Assembly (NCBI GenBank): GCA_012934845.2
Contig: WNNJ02001991.1
Span: 1-64,000, forward strand
Reading direction: 5' to 3'
Source: Pomphorhynchus laevis
Lineage: Eukaryota; Acanthocephala; Palaeacanthocephala; Echinorhynchida; Pomphorhynchidae
DNA: 64,000 nucleotides
Shown here: in pieces, positions 43,526 to 52,885 of the stretch
Numbering within the stretch: position 1 is the stretch's first letter
Layout: every line of letters starts with the position of its first letter
Translations under genes and position numbers: made by a program
The notes under the pieces: generated by a model
Database searches by the model: none
What the model was told of the DNA's origin: nothing
Seen by the model: only the letters and a program-made list of their open reading frames with translations

Positions 43526-44986
43526 TTATCTGCGAACCCGCATTGCAACACAAGCCAGCGCATGACATTCCCAAGACACTTCATGTATCCATTCGACAGC
43601 AAGTTTATTGCATAGTTCAGTGACTTCCTCAAGTTCTTCTCGATTTCTAACAGGCGTATCAACTGACGTAAGCCAATCGTTATTGATCCAATTTTTTATC
43701 CAACTATTCATACAGTTTACCGGATACTCATCGCTACAGCAGATTGTCAATGAATCTAATTTGCATTCAATGGCAGTTTTTAAAGCTATAATACAACCAC
43801 AAAGACCTGCTCTATTAAAAGAATATTTGTCCACGGGAAAGATTTTCTTAATATTTCGATTGTCACCACTTTCCCAAAATACGGAACAGCCGGTACAAAC
43901 TCCTGGTCGACTTAATGAGCAAACATATACGCGCTGTCGAGAAGTTGGAATAAAGTTATCCATTTGGGCAAGTGCCTCCTGTGCTAACATCTTGGCGGCT
44001 TCGGAGGAAGAACATGATTGAAGTGGTTTTAACACAACTGATATAATATCATCGTCAAAAGAATATTTTTTTATTTCCGTAAGATCACTATATATCGTCA
44101 GTAGTGGTTTCTCGTGCTGAACTGCCATTCTAATAGCAATATCGACAGCGTAGTGTAAAGATTGCTCCACATCTTTACAGTCATGTAATATTTTATGAAC
44201 ATTAAGGCAAGGCCATTGATGTGACCAATGCATACCAATAGCCGTTCGAACAGAATTATCACTGCTAACCACAGCAATGTAAACTTCATTCGGAAATTCC
44301 AAGTCGGTAAGCCAGCTCAAAGCACTACTGATTGATGATGCACGGTTTCTTAACCGTAGCTTTCGTAACTTATATGCTTTCGCTACTGCATTCCGTCGCT
44401 TGCGACCGGGAAGGAGCTTATCCAAATCTGTAAGTGTACCCAATTCTTGTCGAGCATCAGCGGTCTTCTCTATCTCAGAAGATAAAGCGATGAGAGTTGA
44501 ATTAGCGCCTTCTTGTGCCAATTGATCGGCCTTTGCCTTATTAATGGCATCTGTATGGCCAAGTATATGCTCCCATATTACATTAATCTGACCGCAAAGA
44601 TAATCAAGATGTTCTAAATCTGCCCTGTTCTTTATTGGTTCACCATTTGCTAATCGCCAATCATTAGCCTTCCATTTTGATATCCATTTCGTCATGCAAT
44701 CAACCATAAATTTACTATCTGTACAAATTGTAACACGCGATTTTTTTACAGAGAGACATTGTCCAAGTGCACGTACAGCAGCTTGAATTTCAGCACGATT
44801 ATTTGTCTGCCTACCATCTAATCGTTCAGAAACGTTGAATTTGCAATCTTCCGACCAGTATATACCAATTCCAGCGGACACTTTATCATGACCAATGTTG
44901 ATACAGCACCCACTGATGTATACAATATCCGGCAATTCTGTAACAGATGCAATAATCACATCAGAATTGCTGCATATATCATACAT
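43526..44986 (-). CDS. Triple RNase H1-like domain protein
   Basis: A 486-residue single-exon frame. Domain 1 (residues 22-161) is a clear RNase H1: 'AGIGIYW', 'GRQTNNRAEIQAA', 'CTDSKF', 'NVIWEHILGHTD', 'KADQLAQEGA'. Of the metal-binding acidic residues it keeps E66, D90 and D154, plus H144, but the first Asp (YTDG in typical RNase H1) is Ser25 ('VYISGCC'). Domain 2 (about 235-340) and domain 3 (about 353-486) repeat the fold outline ('VYIAVVSS', 'AIGMHW', 'IYSD'; 'VYVCSLS', 'SVFWESG', 'CCSDEY', 'WIKNWINNDW') but lack most catalytic residues. No N-terminal hybrid-binding domain is seen. Base composition is well above the local A+T-rich background, and the frame is uninterrupted, arguing for selection or recent arrival. 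A stop lies just upstream of the ATG. It could instead be a retrogene or element-borne gene. Confidence 0.8.
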   Translation of the reverse strand: MYDICSNSDVIIASVTELPDIVYISGCCINIGHDKVSAGIGIYWSEDCKFNVSERLDGRQTNNRAEIQAAVRALGQCLSVKKSRVTICTDSKFMVDCMTKWISKWKANDWRLANGEPIKNRADLEHLDYLCGQINVIWEHILGHTDAINKAKADQLAQEGANSTLIALSSEIEKTADARQELGTLTDLDKLLPGRKRRNAVAKAYKLRKLRLRNRASSISSALSWLTDLEFPNEVYIAVVSSDNSVRTAIGMHWSHQWPCLNVHKILHDCKDVEQSLHYAVDIAIRMAVQHEKPLLTIYSDLTEIKKYSFDDDIISVVLKPLQSCSSSEAAKMLAQEALAQMDNFIPTSRQRVYVCSLSRPGVCTGCSVFWESGDNRNIKKIFPVDKYSFNRAGLCGCIIALKTAIECKLDSLTICCSDEYPVNCMNSWIKNWINNDWLTSVDTPVRNREELEEVTELCNKLAVEWIHEVSWECHALACVAMRVRR

Positions 44987-45271
44987 TAGTTACCTATTTG
45001 CACACGGAATCTGTAAGTCGAATTGTTGGTGACTGATAAAAATATAATAATATTTTTGACAAGTGCCAAAAGTTTGATAAAATGTATTATGTTAGAATGC
45101 ATGTTTTATGCGTGTTTAAGTCACTTTCAAACGAGAACAGTTCTATGTTCAAAGTGGCTATATTTATAAAATATACTTGCGTCATATTTAAATGACCCCG
45201 ACTATCAATTGAGTCAATACAATTATATACTATTGTGCATTTTCAGGGAAAGTATAAAGAAATCTTGGTGA
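44987..45271. other. Upstream region of the RNase H-like gene
   Basis: This is the presumed promoter side of the minus-strand gene. It contains 'tcactttcaaacgagaacag' (about 45120) and 'caaagtggctatattta' (about 45154), which recur within the terminal block at 45272-45310 and, inverted, at 49850-49885. PLE-end material therefore reaches close to the gene. Confidence 0.45.
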
Positions 45272-45466
45272 CGACTGCTCTCAGTTGAAAGTGGCTATAT
45301 TTAATGTATTCTCGTTTGAATTAAACTGATGTCGTGGATCCTCTTATGAAGATCCGCCCATGTATTTAAAACTAATTTATATAAGTAACACGATAAAGAG
45401 TCGGAAGAATTTTTCTTTGAAAAGGTTTCGCCTTTAAGGCTTCCTCAGTTAATCTAGAATGTTCAA
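45272..45466 (-). repeat. Left inverted terminal block of a Penelope-type element with hammerhead-like core
   Basis: This is the reverse complement of 49690-49885 with moderate divergence. On the minus strand it reads a CTGATGA-like CTGAGGA (45448-45442), then stem II GCC-TTAAA-GGC and GAAA (45429-45426). This is the standard CTGATGA-stem-GAAA half of a Penelope hammerhead. It bounds 4.2 kb of PLE debris. Confidence 0.7.
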
Positions 45467-45539
45467 AGCACAATTGATGATTATTGTGAGGAAGCACAAA
45501 AGATGATTATTGCTAGTTTAAGGAGGATTATTTAGCCAA

Positions 45540-46600
45540 AGCTTACGTCAAATAGTATCCCCGACATATGAGAAAATCGACGAGAGTGAAATAATTTATA
45601 CCAATAATCTCATAGTGGATCTCATCTACGAGTTCATCTCGAAAGGAGATAATAAAAATATACTTATCCAAAAACAAGAACAGTTAGTGAAATTCTATAT
45701 ACTACCAAAGGTCCACAAACCTCAGTGCTCGTATATCGGAAACCGATTATATCATGTATTAGCACACCAACTGAACATATCTCGAGATACATTTATAATG
45801 TACTGAGATCTCTATTATAGTTTGTTCCTGCACATTTGGATTCTTCCTTGAAATTTCAGCGAAAGGTAGTAGAAGAAAAATCTTTATGACCGCATGAATC
45901 TATATTAGTCACTGTAGACGTTAAAAACCTGTACACTAACATTCCAACAAGTGATGCATTAGTAGCGTTAAGGTTAATAATGGACTATTTGGACTTATAG
46001 CCGTTATTGAAATATTTTGTAATTCGTTACGCTGAGCTAATTCTTCAAAATAACATTTTTAAATTCGAAGGTTGTCACTTATTCAAAAATTGGGCAAGGT
46101 CATTGGAACTCAATTTGGGCCTCGATGGCCACCATATTTATGGGCATAATCGAGGAACGTTGGTTACGTCATACTGAGGTTAAATCACTATGATACGTGA
46201 GATATATTTGTTTGGCCGGGAGATACAAAAAGTTTAACTAAATTCAAAAAGGCTTTTGGAGATAAATTCTTTAAAATTGACATTAGAGCAGGGTTCGAGT
46301 GTAAACTTTTTGGATGTGACTATTTACAGACAAACCCGCTCATATAGAAAAGAAAAATCGATTGCGGCGCCGCTACATGTAGCATGTGAACGATATATGG
46401 CCTCGTGTGAATGATATATGGCCTCGTGTGAACGATATATGGCCTCGTGTGAACGAGGCTAATATCCGTTTTCCTTAAAGACACATTGTATATAATGAAA
46501 CATTGAGGGTAAGACGGGCATGCAGCGATATCAGTGATTTTGAGAAGCATGCTGATCATCTAATCGGGCAATTTTCTAATCAAGCGGGTTTTCTTTACAA
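45540..46600 (+). pseudogene. Penelope-type RT remnant
   Basis: Plus-strand pieces include 'VKFYILPKVHKPQ' (45688-45726), 'VTVDVKNLYTNIPTSDALVA' (about 45910-45967) and 'NFLDVTIYRQTRS' (about 46300). These are the PLE RT finger, palm A and downstream motifs, but palm C is unrecognisable. Several frame breaks are present. It is an old, inactive canonical PLE copy. Confidence 0.75.
46383..46457. repeat. 22-bp tandem repeat, three units
   Basis: 'gtgaacgatatatggcctc' units occur three times with one-base differences, inside the decayed RT end. Confidence 0.9.
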
Positions 46601-46794
46601 ATGATAAAAAAAGTTAAGTCAGTCAGAAAATTATCACATAAAAATTCATTGAATATGTATACTAAGAATGAAAATACTAAATACCGATTGATATTAGATT
46701 ACGTTAGAGTCTTTAAGGCGTGAATTCAATGACTATTTTAGAACACAAAACATTGAAACAAAAAGACAATTGTGTCACATAGAGCGCAAAATAA

Positions 46795-47310
46795 ACTTTT
46801 TGTTTCGCCCGCTTTTTGCCACATGTTGGTAGCCCCGGGCTCGTCAGAAGGCTGATTACCAACTCTTCACTTTCTGAAACTTGACACATCCGAGATTCGA
46901 GCTGTCGCTCCGCGTACTTTGGCTTGCGCTCTTGACTGCTAGGTTACGAATCCAGGATCACCAGATTTCACACAGTATATGAAACCCTTTAATCATGATA
47001 TCCAGAAACTGCATTGTCCGAGATGCTTCTCTGGCATGCTTATTATAGATTTTATCGTATGAGATCATGAAGATCGATTGAAATCGGGACTGGTGATCTT
47101 TTGATGAATGCTTATTTATGTAATGAATAGTTGCTAGGTCACACGAGGTGACTTTCGCATTGAAAACCAGCTACAAGATCTTTCCTTCATGATATCTAAT
47201 TCCATACACCCTTACTACTAACGGCACCATTGCCACAGCCGTTTTCGTTTCGCCCGTTTTTTGCCACATGTATAGCCCCGGGCTACCAACATGTTGGTAG
47301 TCAACATATT
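46795..47310 (+). repeat. tRNA-like SINE unit flanked by a GC-rich direct repeat
   Basis: A block with 'gtttcgcccg', 'tttttgccacatg' and 'tagccccgggct' occurs at about 46801-46843 and 47248-47288, bracketing 400 bp. Inside, 'gctaggttacgaatccagg' (B box GGTTACGAATCC at 46942-46953) with an upstream 'ggcttgcgctcttgactg' looks like the pol III promoter head of a tRNA-derived SINE. The body at 47120-47240 is found inverted at 52745-52885. Confidence 0.55.
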
Positions 47311-47339
47311 GGTAGTCCGTCAATATACAGCACAAATCT

Positions 47340-48628
47340 TTAGGTCAAATCTTTCCATTAAAAACCTTGTTTAACTGTCCAATTTCTCTTGTTTCTTTTT
47401 CCCGCCTTTTATGGACGATTAAGAGCAGTTAAGTCACTAACCTTTATTCCAAAAGATCCAATTGTAATCGTTTATTTGAGTGTGTTTTTTCGTAGTCTTT
47501 TGAAGCTCCAAAACGATCGTTGCACAGCATTTTTTGTGTTATTGTCTTTCGACAAATTATTGACAAAGTAAAATACATCACAAATGTACGGAATAAAAGT
47601 TATAAATTTTAGGTTAAATCTTTCCATTGAAAAACGTGTTCTTCATTTAGCATGTTGCTCCTATCTGTCATTAATTGCCCAATTTCTCTCATTTCTTTTT
47701 CCCGCCTTTTATGGACATTGTTATTGTCTTTCGATAAGATTGTATATTTGAAACATTCATTTCCATGTAGCAGTGCATGTTTTACTGCGGCATCTTGTGT
47801 GCTACGTTTGTGCAATATATCAGCTCTCCTATTACTTTCCGAAAGGCATCTCGAACTTTCACCAACATACTGTACATTGCAAACAATGCATTTTGCTAAA
47901 TAAACTACACCTCTATCCTTGCAAGTACATGAATATTTTAATTTGTATTTGACTCATTAGTATGTTGACCGATGTATTCATGACATGTATTCATAACTGG
48001 ACAAGTTTTACATCTTGGTCGTTTACAGGATATACATGTATTTGTTTGTGTGTTATTCGATTCTCTACCTTTTAAGCGTATAATTTGGGTTTTTATTTTG
48101 CTTGAACTTTTAAAATAGAGAGTTGGTATAAGTCCTTACACGTTTATTTTATCGTAGGATCTTTTGAACTCTGAAGACATTTTAAACTGGATGATACTCT
48201 AGCAAAACTATAGCTTTATTCTTAGCATTATTTGGATTGTTAGTAATAAGTTTAGCATCAAAACATCTGACTTTTTGAATTTGCCTTTAGATAATTAATT
48301 TGTTGTAGCCTCTGCTTAAAAGTGATTTAGTCGAATACGATAAGTGCTTTTCTTTGGAACAAATTTTGTAGCAAATTTTTTATATACGCAAGGTTATGTT
48401 TTTTATGGATGGCAGCTTAAACTATGCAAAAACATATTGTTTGATGTTGACTTTCTGTGCATCGTTGTATAATATTTTCCTTTATTATCTTTACATATTA
48501 CTACATCAAAGAAAGGAAGGGGGACACATTTATTAACTGTGAAAGTCAGTAGACCGTCATTAAGATGTGCAATAAACATTTCTAAGTCATGATCTGACTC
48601 ATTCCATATCACGAATATATCATCATTT
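47340..48628 (-). pseudogene. Penelope-type element 3' half: RT end, zinc finger and GIY-YIG
   Basis: On the minus strand, from 48622, a 'DDIFVIWNESDHDLEM' stretch (the end of the RT catalytic box) continues to 'VNKCVPLPFFDVVI' and on to 48403. Further on come the zinc motif 'CKRPRCKTCPVM' (about 48025-47990) and a GIY-YIG core 'GVVYLAKCIVCNVQYVGESS' (about 47908-47849) with 'HKRSTQDAAVKHALLHG'. The C-terminal end is duplicated: 47340-47560 repeats 47608-47740 in diverged form. Several breaks are present, so the copy is inactive. It abuts the plus-strand RT start at 48629. Confidence 0.8.
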
Positions 48629-48874
48629 TATATGTTGCCTAAAATCCACAAAAACGATATACCATGTAAATGCCGACCAATTATTGACAACCTAAATTGC
48701 CCTACAAAATTATTATTTGCTTACATTCACAAACAATTAAAAGCTATTTTACCAAATGTACCAGCGCATATCTCAAATACACGAGATTTTCTTAAACGTT
48801 TTAATGTCATAAAACATGTAATACCGACAAATGCTCGATTAATCACATTAGCGATTAATCTCGTTGGATCCTGA
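48629..48874 (+). pseudogene. Penelope-type RT N-terminal part, inverted relative to its 3' half
   Basis: 80 codons are open: 'MLPKIHKNDIPCKCRPIIDN' then 'TRDFLKRFNVIKHVIPTNAR'. These are PLE RT finger motifs that normally precede the catalytic box. The piece starts within a few bases of where the minus-strand catalytic-box piece begins, so the two halves point away from the junction. Confidence 0.8.
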
Positions 48875-48990
48875 ATAGATACGGCATGTATAATAGTAGT
48901 GCAGGATTTGCTGAGTAGACAACGGTCCAGGATCTCAGCACATCCATTCACTACTATTATACATGCCGTATGCATTGAGGATCCAACGAG
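48861..48990. repeat. Foldback with 41-bp arms
   Basis: 48879-48901 is a perfect 23-base reverse complement of 48949-48971. Outside it, 'tcgttggatcct' (48861-48872) pairs with 'aggatccaacga' on the far side. The 47-base loop carries 'cggtccaggat' text shared with the palindromic array at 51-52.7 kb. Confidence 0.9.
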
Positions 48991-49320
48991 TACAACGACA
49001 ATTCAGCAACAACCTCTACCTGGTGTTTAAAGATGGTCCGCAGAGCAATTCGATCTGGTAAAGAGCGTAAGCTTCAGACAATTAATCAAAGTGTCGAAAA
49101 CGCCTTTATTCACAATGTCACACAGGCAACCGAAATGACTAGTGAGTATTACATTCTACTGATGAGTGTTACCTTGTACTCATTGGTCGTCTAAAAGTGA
49201 CATGGTGACTGAAAGTCGTAAATCAAAGTTCAGTCTAACAAGCAACACCATTTAGTATAAATGCCGTATTTCGAAAGAACTCCTGGACAGTTGTCTGCTC
49301 AGCACATCCGTGAACTACTA
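48991..49320 (+). repeat. Array-family repeat unit (diverged copy)
   Basis: It has the same text as the units at 51.2-51.8 kb ('attcagcaacaacc', 'gttaccttgtactcattggt', 'aagtgacatggtgactgaaa'). It is inserted between a plus-strand PLE RT piece and a plus-strand GIY-YIG piece. Confidence 0.75.
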
Positions 49321-49324
49321 TTAT

Positions 49325-49560
49325 ATATATGAAGATGTAAACAACATCTGTTTCAATATGTTGGGCAGACGTCATTAACTGCGAGAGGACGTTTGACGGT
49401 AAGACGAGCACAAATAAAATCAAAAACACCATAAGATTGTACAGTGATACACTCCTTAACATATGGACATGAAGATTGCTTTGATTATGCTATCTATAGG
49501 AGCAAGATCATTGACGATACTACCAGAAAGAGGAAGGACCAATTGATCTGAATGATTCAT
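49325..49560 (+). pseudogene. GIY-YIG fragment of a Penelope-type element
   Basis: Translation gives 'FQYVGQTSLTARGRLTVRRA', then 'HSLTYGHEDCFDYAIYRS' and 'KRKDQL'. This is the C-terminal nuclease of a canonical PLE with an interruption in the middle. The element's 3' UTR and hammerhead-like end follow at 49690. Confidence 0.75.
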
Positions 49561-49689
49561 TCAGAAGCACCTCATGGTGATAACGACAATCACCATATAT
49601 ATGGGGAGATGCCTCGTGAAAACTGATTGAACGTTTAGTTTTGGGTCAATTTTTAGTTTTATTCTTTTGTAAACAAAATCTATGAACAT

Positions 49690-49885
49690 TCTAGATTAAC
49701 TGATGAAAAGGCGAAAAAACGTTTCGCCTTTTAGGCGAAACGTTTTAAAAGATAAATTCTTCGGACTCTTTGTCGTGTTACTTAAATAAATTAATTTTAA
49801 ACACCTTACCCGATCTTCACAAGAGGATCCACGACAGCAGTCTAATTCAAACGAGAATACATTAAATAAGTCACTTTCAACTGAG
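49690..49885 (+). repeat. Right inverted terminal block with hammerhead-like core
   Basis: It has CTGATGA (49700-49706), a hairpin, then GCC-TTTTA-GGC (49726-49736) and GAAAC (49737-49741). Compared with the left block at 45272-45466, this copy has an extra 'aaaggcgaaaaaacgtttc'-like insertion between CTGATGA and the stem. It is the reverse complement of the left block over about 190 bp. Confidence 0.7.
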
Positions 49886-49910
49886 AACAGCCATCACTGC
49901 TATCCAGATA

Positions 49911-50096
49911 TTGATGAAACAGCAAGAAACAAATGTTTATTCAAACGTTTAATTCTAGCTAGGCTTTTTCAATTGTATATTTATCTCGCAAAGATTTTTC
50001 ACTTAAAAAACTTTGAGAGATAAAATATACAATTGGAAAAGCCCAGCCAGGGTGAAACGTTTGAATAAACATTTGTTTCTTGCTGTTTTCATCATT
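49911..50096. repeat. Foldback, about 85-bp arms, PLE-type 'GAAACG' end
   Basis: 49912-49996 and 50010-50096 are reverse complements with few differences. The right arm reads 'agcccagccagggtgaaacg', a decayed Penelope-type stem II plus GAAAC. The arms were likely produced by an inverted duplication of one PLE end. Confidence 0.85.
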
Positions 50097-50600
50097 TAAA
50101 AATAATATGAATATAGTACTCCAGAGAGAGTCACGGTAGCGGTTTCACCACAATGTTAAACAGTGTTCAGAGGGTGAAAATCAGAACTAACCTTAATCTG
50201 AATCACCAGAGGAAATTTAGCATAAGCTCTGTGCATAACAGTGCGTATTGCAGTTTAACCATGCATCAGGCACTAAATTCCTTTTAATAGAAATGCTGTT
50301 TTACAGGGACACTTTAAAGTGTACAAATATAAAATTGATGTAAAATGTAAAATATAAATTGCGGTTACACCAACCCTGGGACACCGAATAATGCGATAAT
50401 AAATAAATCCCGATGTTTTCCAAAACAAGGAGGCATACACACCAGGCAGCATTCTATAAATACTCATCAGAACAAGAAATAGAATAAAACCTCACAAAGT
50501 GATTTCACAGCATAAACCTGCTGTGGTATCATTTCTTTATCACGTCAAACCCCATACGCAATGACCTTGGAAATTTGAAACTTTCATATACTGAAGAATT
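50097..50600. other. Unassigned sequence of moderate GC
   Basis: This stretch is visibly less AT-rich than the 20-29 kb spacer ('gagagagtcacggtagcggt', 'caccaaccctgggacaccga'). I see no open frame or repeat that I can identify. It may be part of another repeat. Confidence 0.35.
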
Positions 50601-50850
50601 TTTGGCTGTACTGGATGGTTAGCCTCTTCGTTAAAGCGTAGACCATCAATCGAAGGATCATATATTTGAATCTGAAAGTTCAAATAGTGTTCAATGAAAC
50701 AATGACACTATGACAGGCTAAAATCTAGCCAGCTGTGAGTCAAGGTGTATGAGGTTGGAAGTAATAAAGGAATGATACTGTAGCTGGTTTCTGCTGCAAA
50801 ATCACCTTGTGTGATCTAGAAAATTGATAATATAAAATGAAAAAATCTAT
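50600..50850 (+). repeat. tRNA-like SINE-type repeat, diverged
   Basis: 'ggatggttagcctcttcg', 'aaagcgtagaccatcaatcg' and 'tttgaatctg' resemble A- and B-box regions of a tRNA-derived SINE head. The following 'gtcaaggtgtatg' to 'atcaccttgtgtgatctag' body is shared with 52745-52885, with a fragment at 51045-51095. Confidence 0.45.
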
Positions 50851-51119
50851 TCATCATACACCTTGACTATATTAACTATATTAAATAATATCAGCAAAGA
50901 AAGAATGCTAATAATGCATATCGGATTTTAACCCAGGAAAAAAGAAATTACAGCGGTACATAAACTTCTAATGAGTCCGGGTGTACCATTGCACGGGAGG
51001 TAGCGGACGAAATAATACCAGTATGCCAAGCTAAAATACGGCATGTGAGTTAAGGTATATGGAATTTGAAGTAATGAAGGAATATATATGAATCAAAATC
51101 ATTAGAATGATTTGTGAAC

Positions 51120-51160
51120 CGTCAATGATTTGTAAAGCCCAGTAGGGCGAAACGTCAAAA
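51120..51160 (+). ncRNA. Hammerhead relic of Penelope type
   Basis: 'aagcccagtagggcgaaacg' then TC: stem II AGCCC/GGGC(G), GAAA (51149-51152) and a CGTC as in classical Penelope hammerheads. The upstream CTGATGA is decayed ('gatttgta'). It is non-functional as it stands. Confidence 0.5.
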
Positions 51161-51174
51161 AATAATATTCTGTA

Positions 51175-52700
51175 TTAATTGCCTCAGACAATTAAGCAAA
51201 GTGTCGGAAACGCTTTTATTCACAATGTCACATAGGCAACCGAAACTACAGTGTGTACCTCATTCTACTGATGAGTGTTGCCGGGTACTCATCATTTCGA
51301 TGCTAAAGTGGTCGTCTAGAAGTGACATGGTGACTGAAAGTCGTGAATCGAAGTCCAGTCTATCAAGCAACACCATTTAATATAAATGCCGTATTTCGTA
51401 AGAAATCCTGGACCGTTGTTTACTGAGCACATCCGTGCAAAACTATTATACCTGCCGCAACAATTTAGGATCCATCGAGTGCAGCGACAATTCAGCAACA
51501 ACCACTGCCTAGTGTTTAAGGATGGTCCGCACAGCAATTCGATCTGGTTAAGAGCGTAAGCCTCAGACAATTAAGCAAAGTGTCGGAAACGCCTTTATTC
51601 ACAATGTCACACAGGCAACCGAAACGACCAGTGTGTACATCATTCTACTGATGAGTGTTGCCGGGTACTCATCATTTCGATGCTGAAGTGGTCGTCTAGA
51701 AGTGACATGGTGACTGAAAGTCGTGAATCGAAGTCCAGTCTATCAAGCAACACCATTTAGTATAAATGCCGTATTTCGTAAGAAATCCTGGACCGTTGTC
51801 TACTCAGTACATTCGTGCATTACTATTATATATAATAGTTGTGCACGGATGTGCTGAGTAAACAACGGTCCAGGATTTCTTACGAAATACGGCATTTATA
51901 CCAAATGGTGTTGCTTGATAGACTGGACTTCGATTCACGACTTTCAGTCACCATGTCACTTCTAGACGACCACTTCAGCATCGAAATAATGAGTACCGGC
52001 AACACTCATCAGCGGAATGAAGTACACACTGGTAGTTTCGGTTGCCTGTGTGGCATTGTGAATAAAGGCGTTTCCGACACTTTGCTTAATTGTAAGAAAT
52101 CCTGGACCGTTGAAATACGGTCCAGGATTTCGTAAGAAATCCTGGACCGTTGTCTACTCAGTACATTCGTGCATTACTATTATATATAATAGTTGTGCAC
52201 GGATGTGCTGAGTAAACAACGGTCCAGGATTTCTTACGAAATACGGCATTTATACCAAATGGTGTTGCTTGATAGACTGGACTTCGATTCACGACTTTCA
52301 GTCACCATGTCACTTCTAGACGACCACTTCAGCATCGAAATAATGAGTACCGGCAACACTCATCAGCGGAATGAAGTACACACTGGTAGTTTCGCTTGCC
52401 TGTGTGGCATTGTGAATAAAGGCGTTTCCGACACTTTGCTTAATTGTCTGAGGCTTACGCTCTTAACCAGATCGAATTGCTGTGCGTACCATCCTTAAAC
52501 ACTATGCAGATGTTGTTGCTGAATTGTCGCTGCACTCGTTGGATCCTAAATGGATGCGGCAGGTATAATAGTTGTGCACGGATGTGCTGAGTAAACAACG
52601 GTCCAGGATTTCTTACGAAATACGGCATTTATACTAAATGGTGTTGCTTGATAGACTGGACTTCGATTCACGACTTTCAGTCACCGTGTCACTTCTAGAG
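51175..52700. repeat. Palindromic repeat array
   Basis: Two units run forward (about 51180-51420 and 51541-51830). Two near-identical units run in reverse (51831-52085 and 52185-52550, 354 bp apart), and a partial reverse unit is at 52560-52700. The main axis is at 51830/51831 within 'actattatatataatagt', with arms of about 250 bp that are almost identical. Units share 'cggaaacgc', 'aggcaaccgaaac', CTGATGA, 'gtggtcgtctagaagtgaca' and 'aaatcctggaccgttg'. Short ORFs inside (for example 51839-52135) are by-products. A diverged copy sits at 48.99 kb. Confidence 0.9.
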
Positions 52701-52744
52701 TATTAAGTATCTATATACTTTATTATATACTTTATTATTTAACA

Positions 52745-52885
52745 CCATTTATTATATATATGGCTGTGGCAATGTTGCCGTTAGTAGTCAGGGTGTATGG
52801 AATTGGATATCATGAAGGAAGGATTCTGTAGCTGGTTTTCAATGCGAATGTCACCTCGTGTGACCTAGCAACTATTCTTTATATA
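52745..52885 (-). repeat. SINE-body copy, inverted relative to 47.1 kb
   Basis: 'ggctgtggcaatg', 'gtgtatggaattggatatca', 'gtagctggttttcaatgcga' and 'cacctcgtgtgacctagcaa' are the reverse complement of 47115-47240 with high identity. No tRNA-like head is visible on this copy. Confidence 0.75.

Noticed and set aside
43608-44021. Plus-strand 137-codon ORF
   Set aside because: It is antisense to the RNase H-like gene, whose minus-strand frame has clear motifs.
51839-52498. Two near-identical ORFs of about 100 codons
   Set aside because: They are by-products of the duplicated palindromic unit and match no protein pattern. The opposite strand and other copies do not keep the frame.
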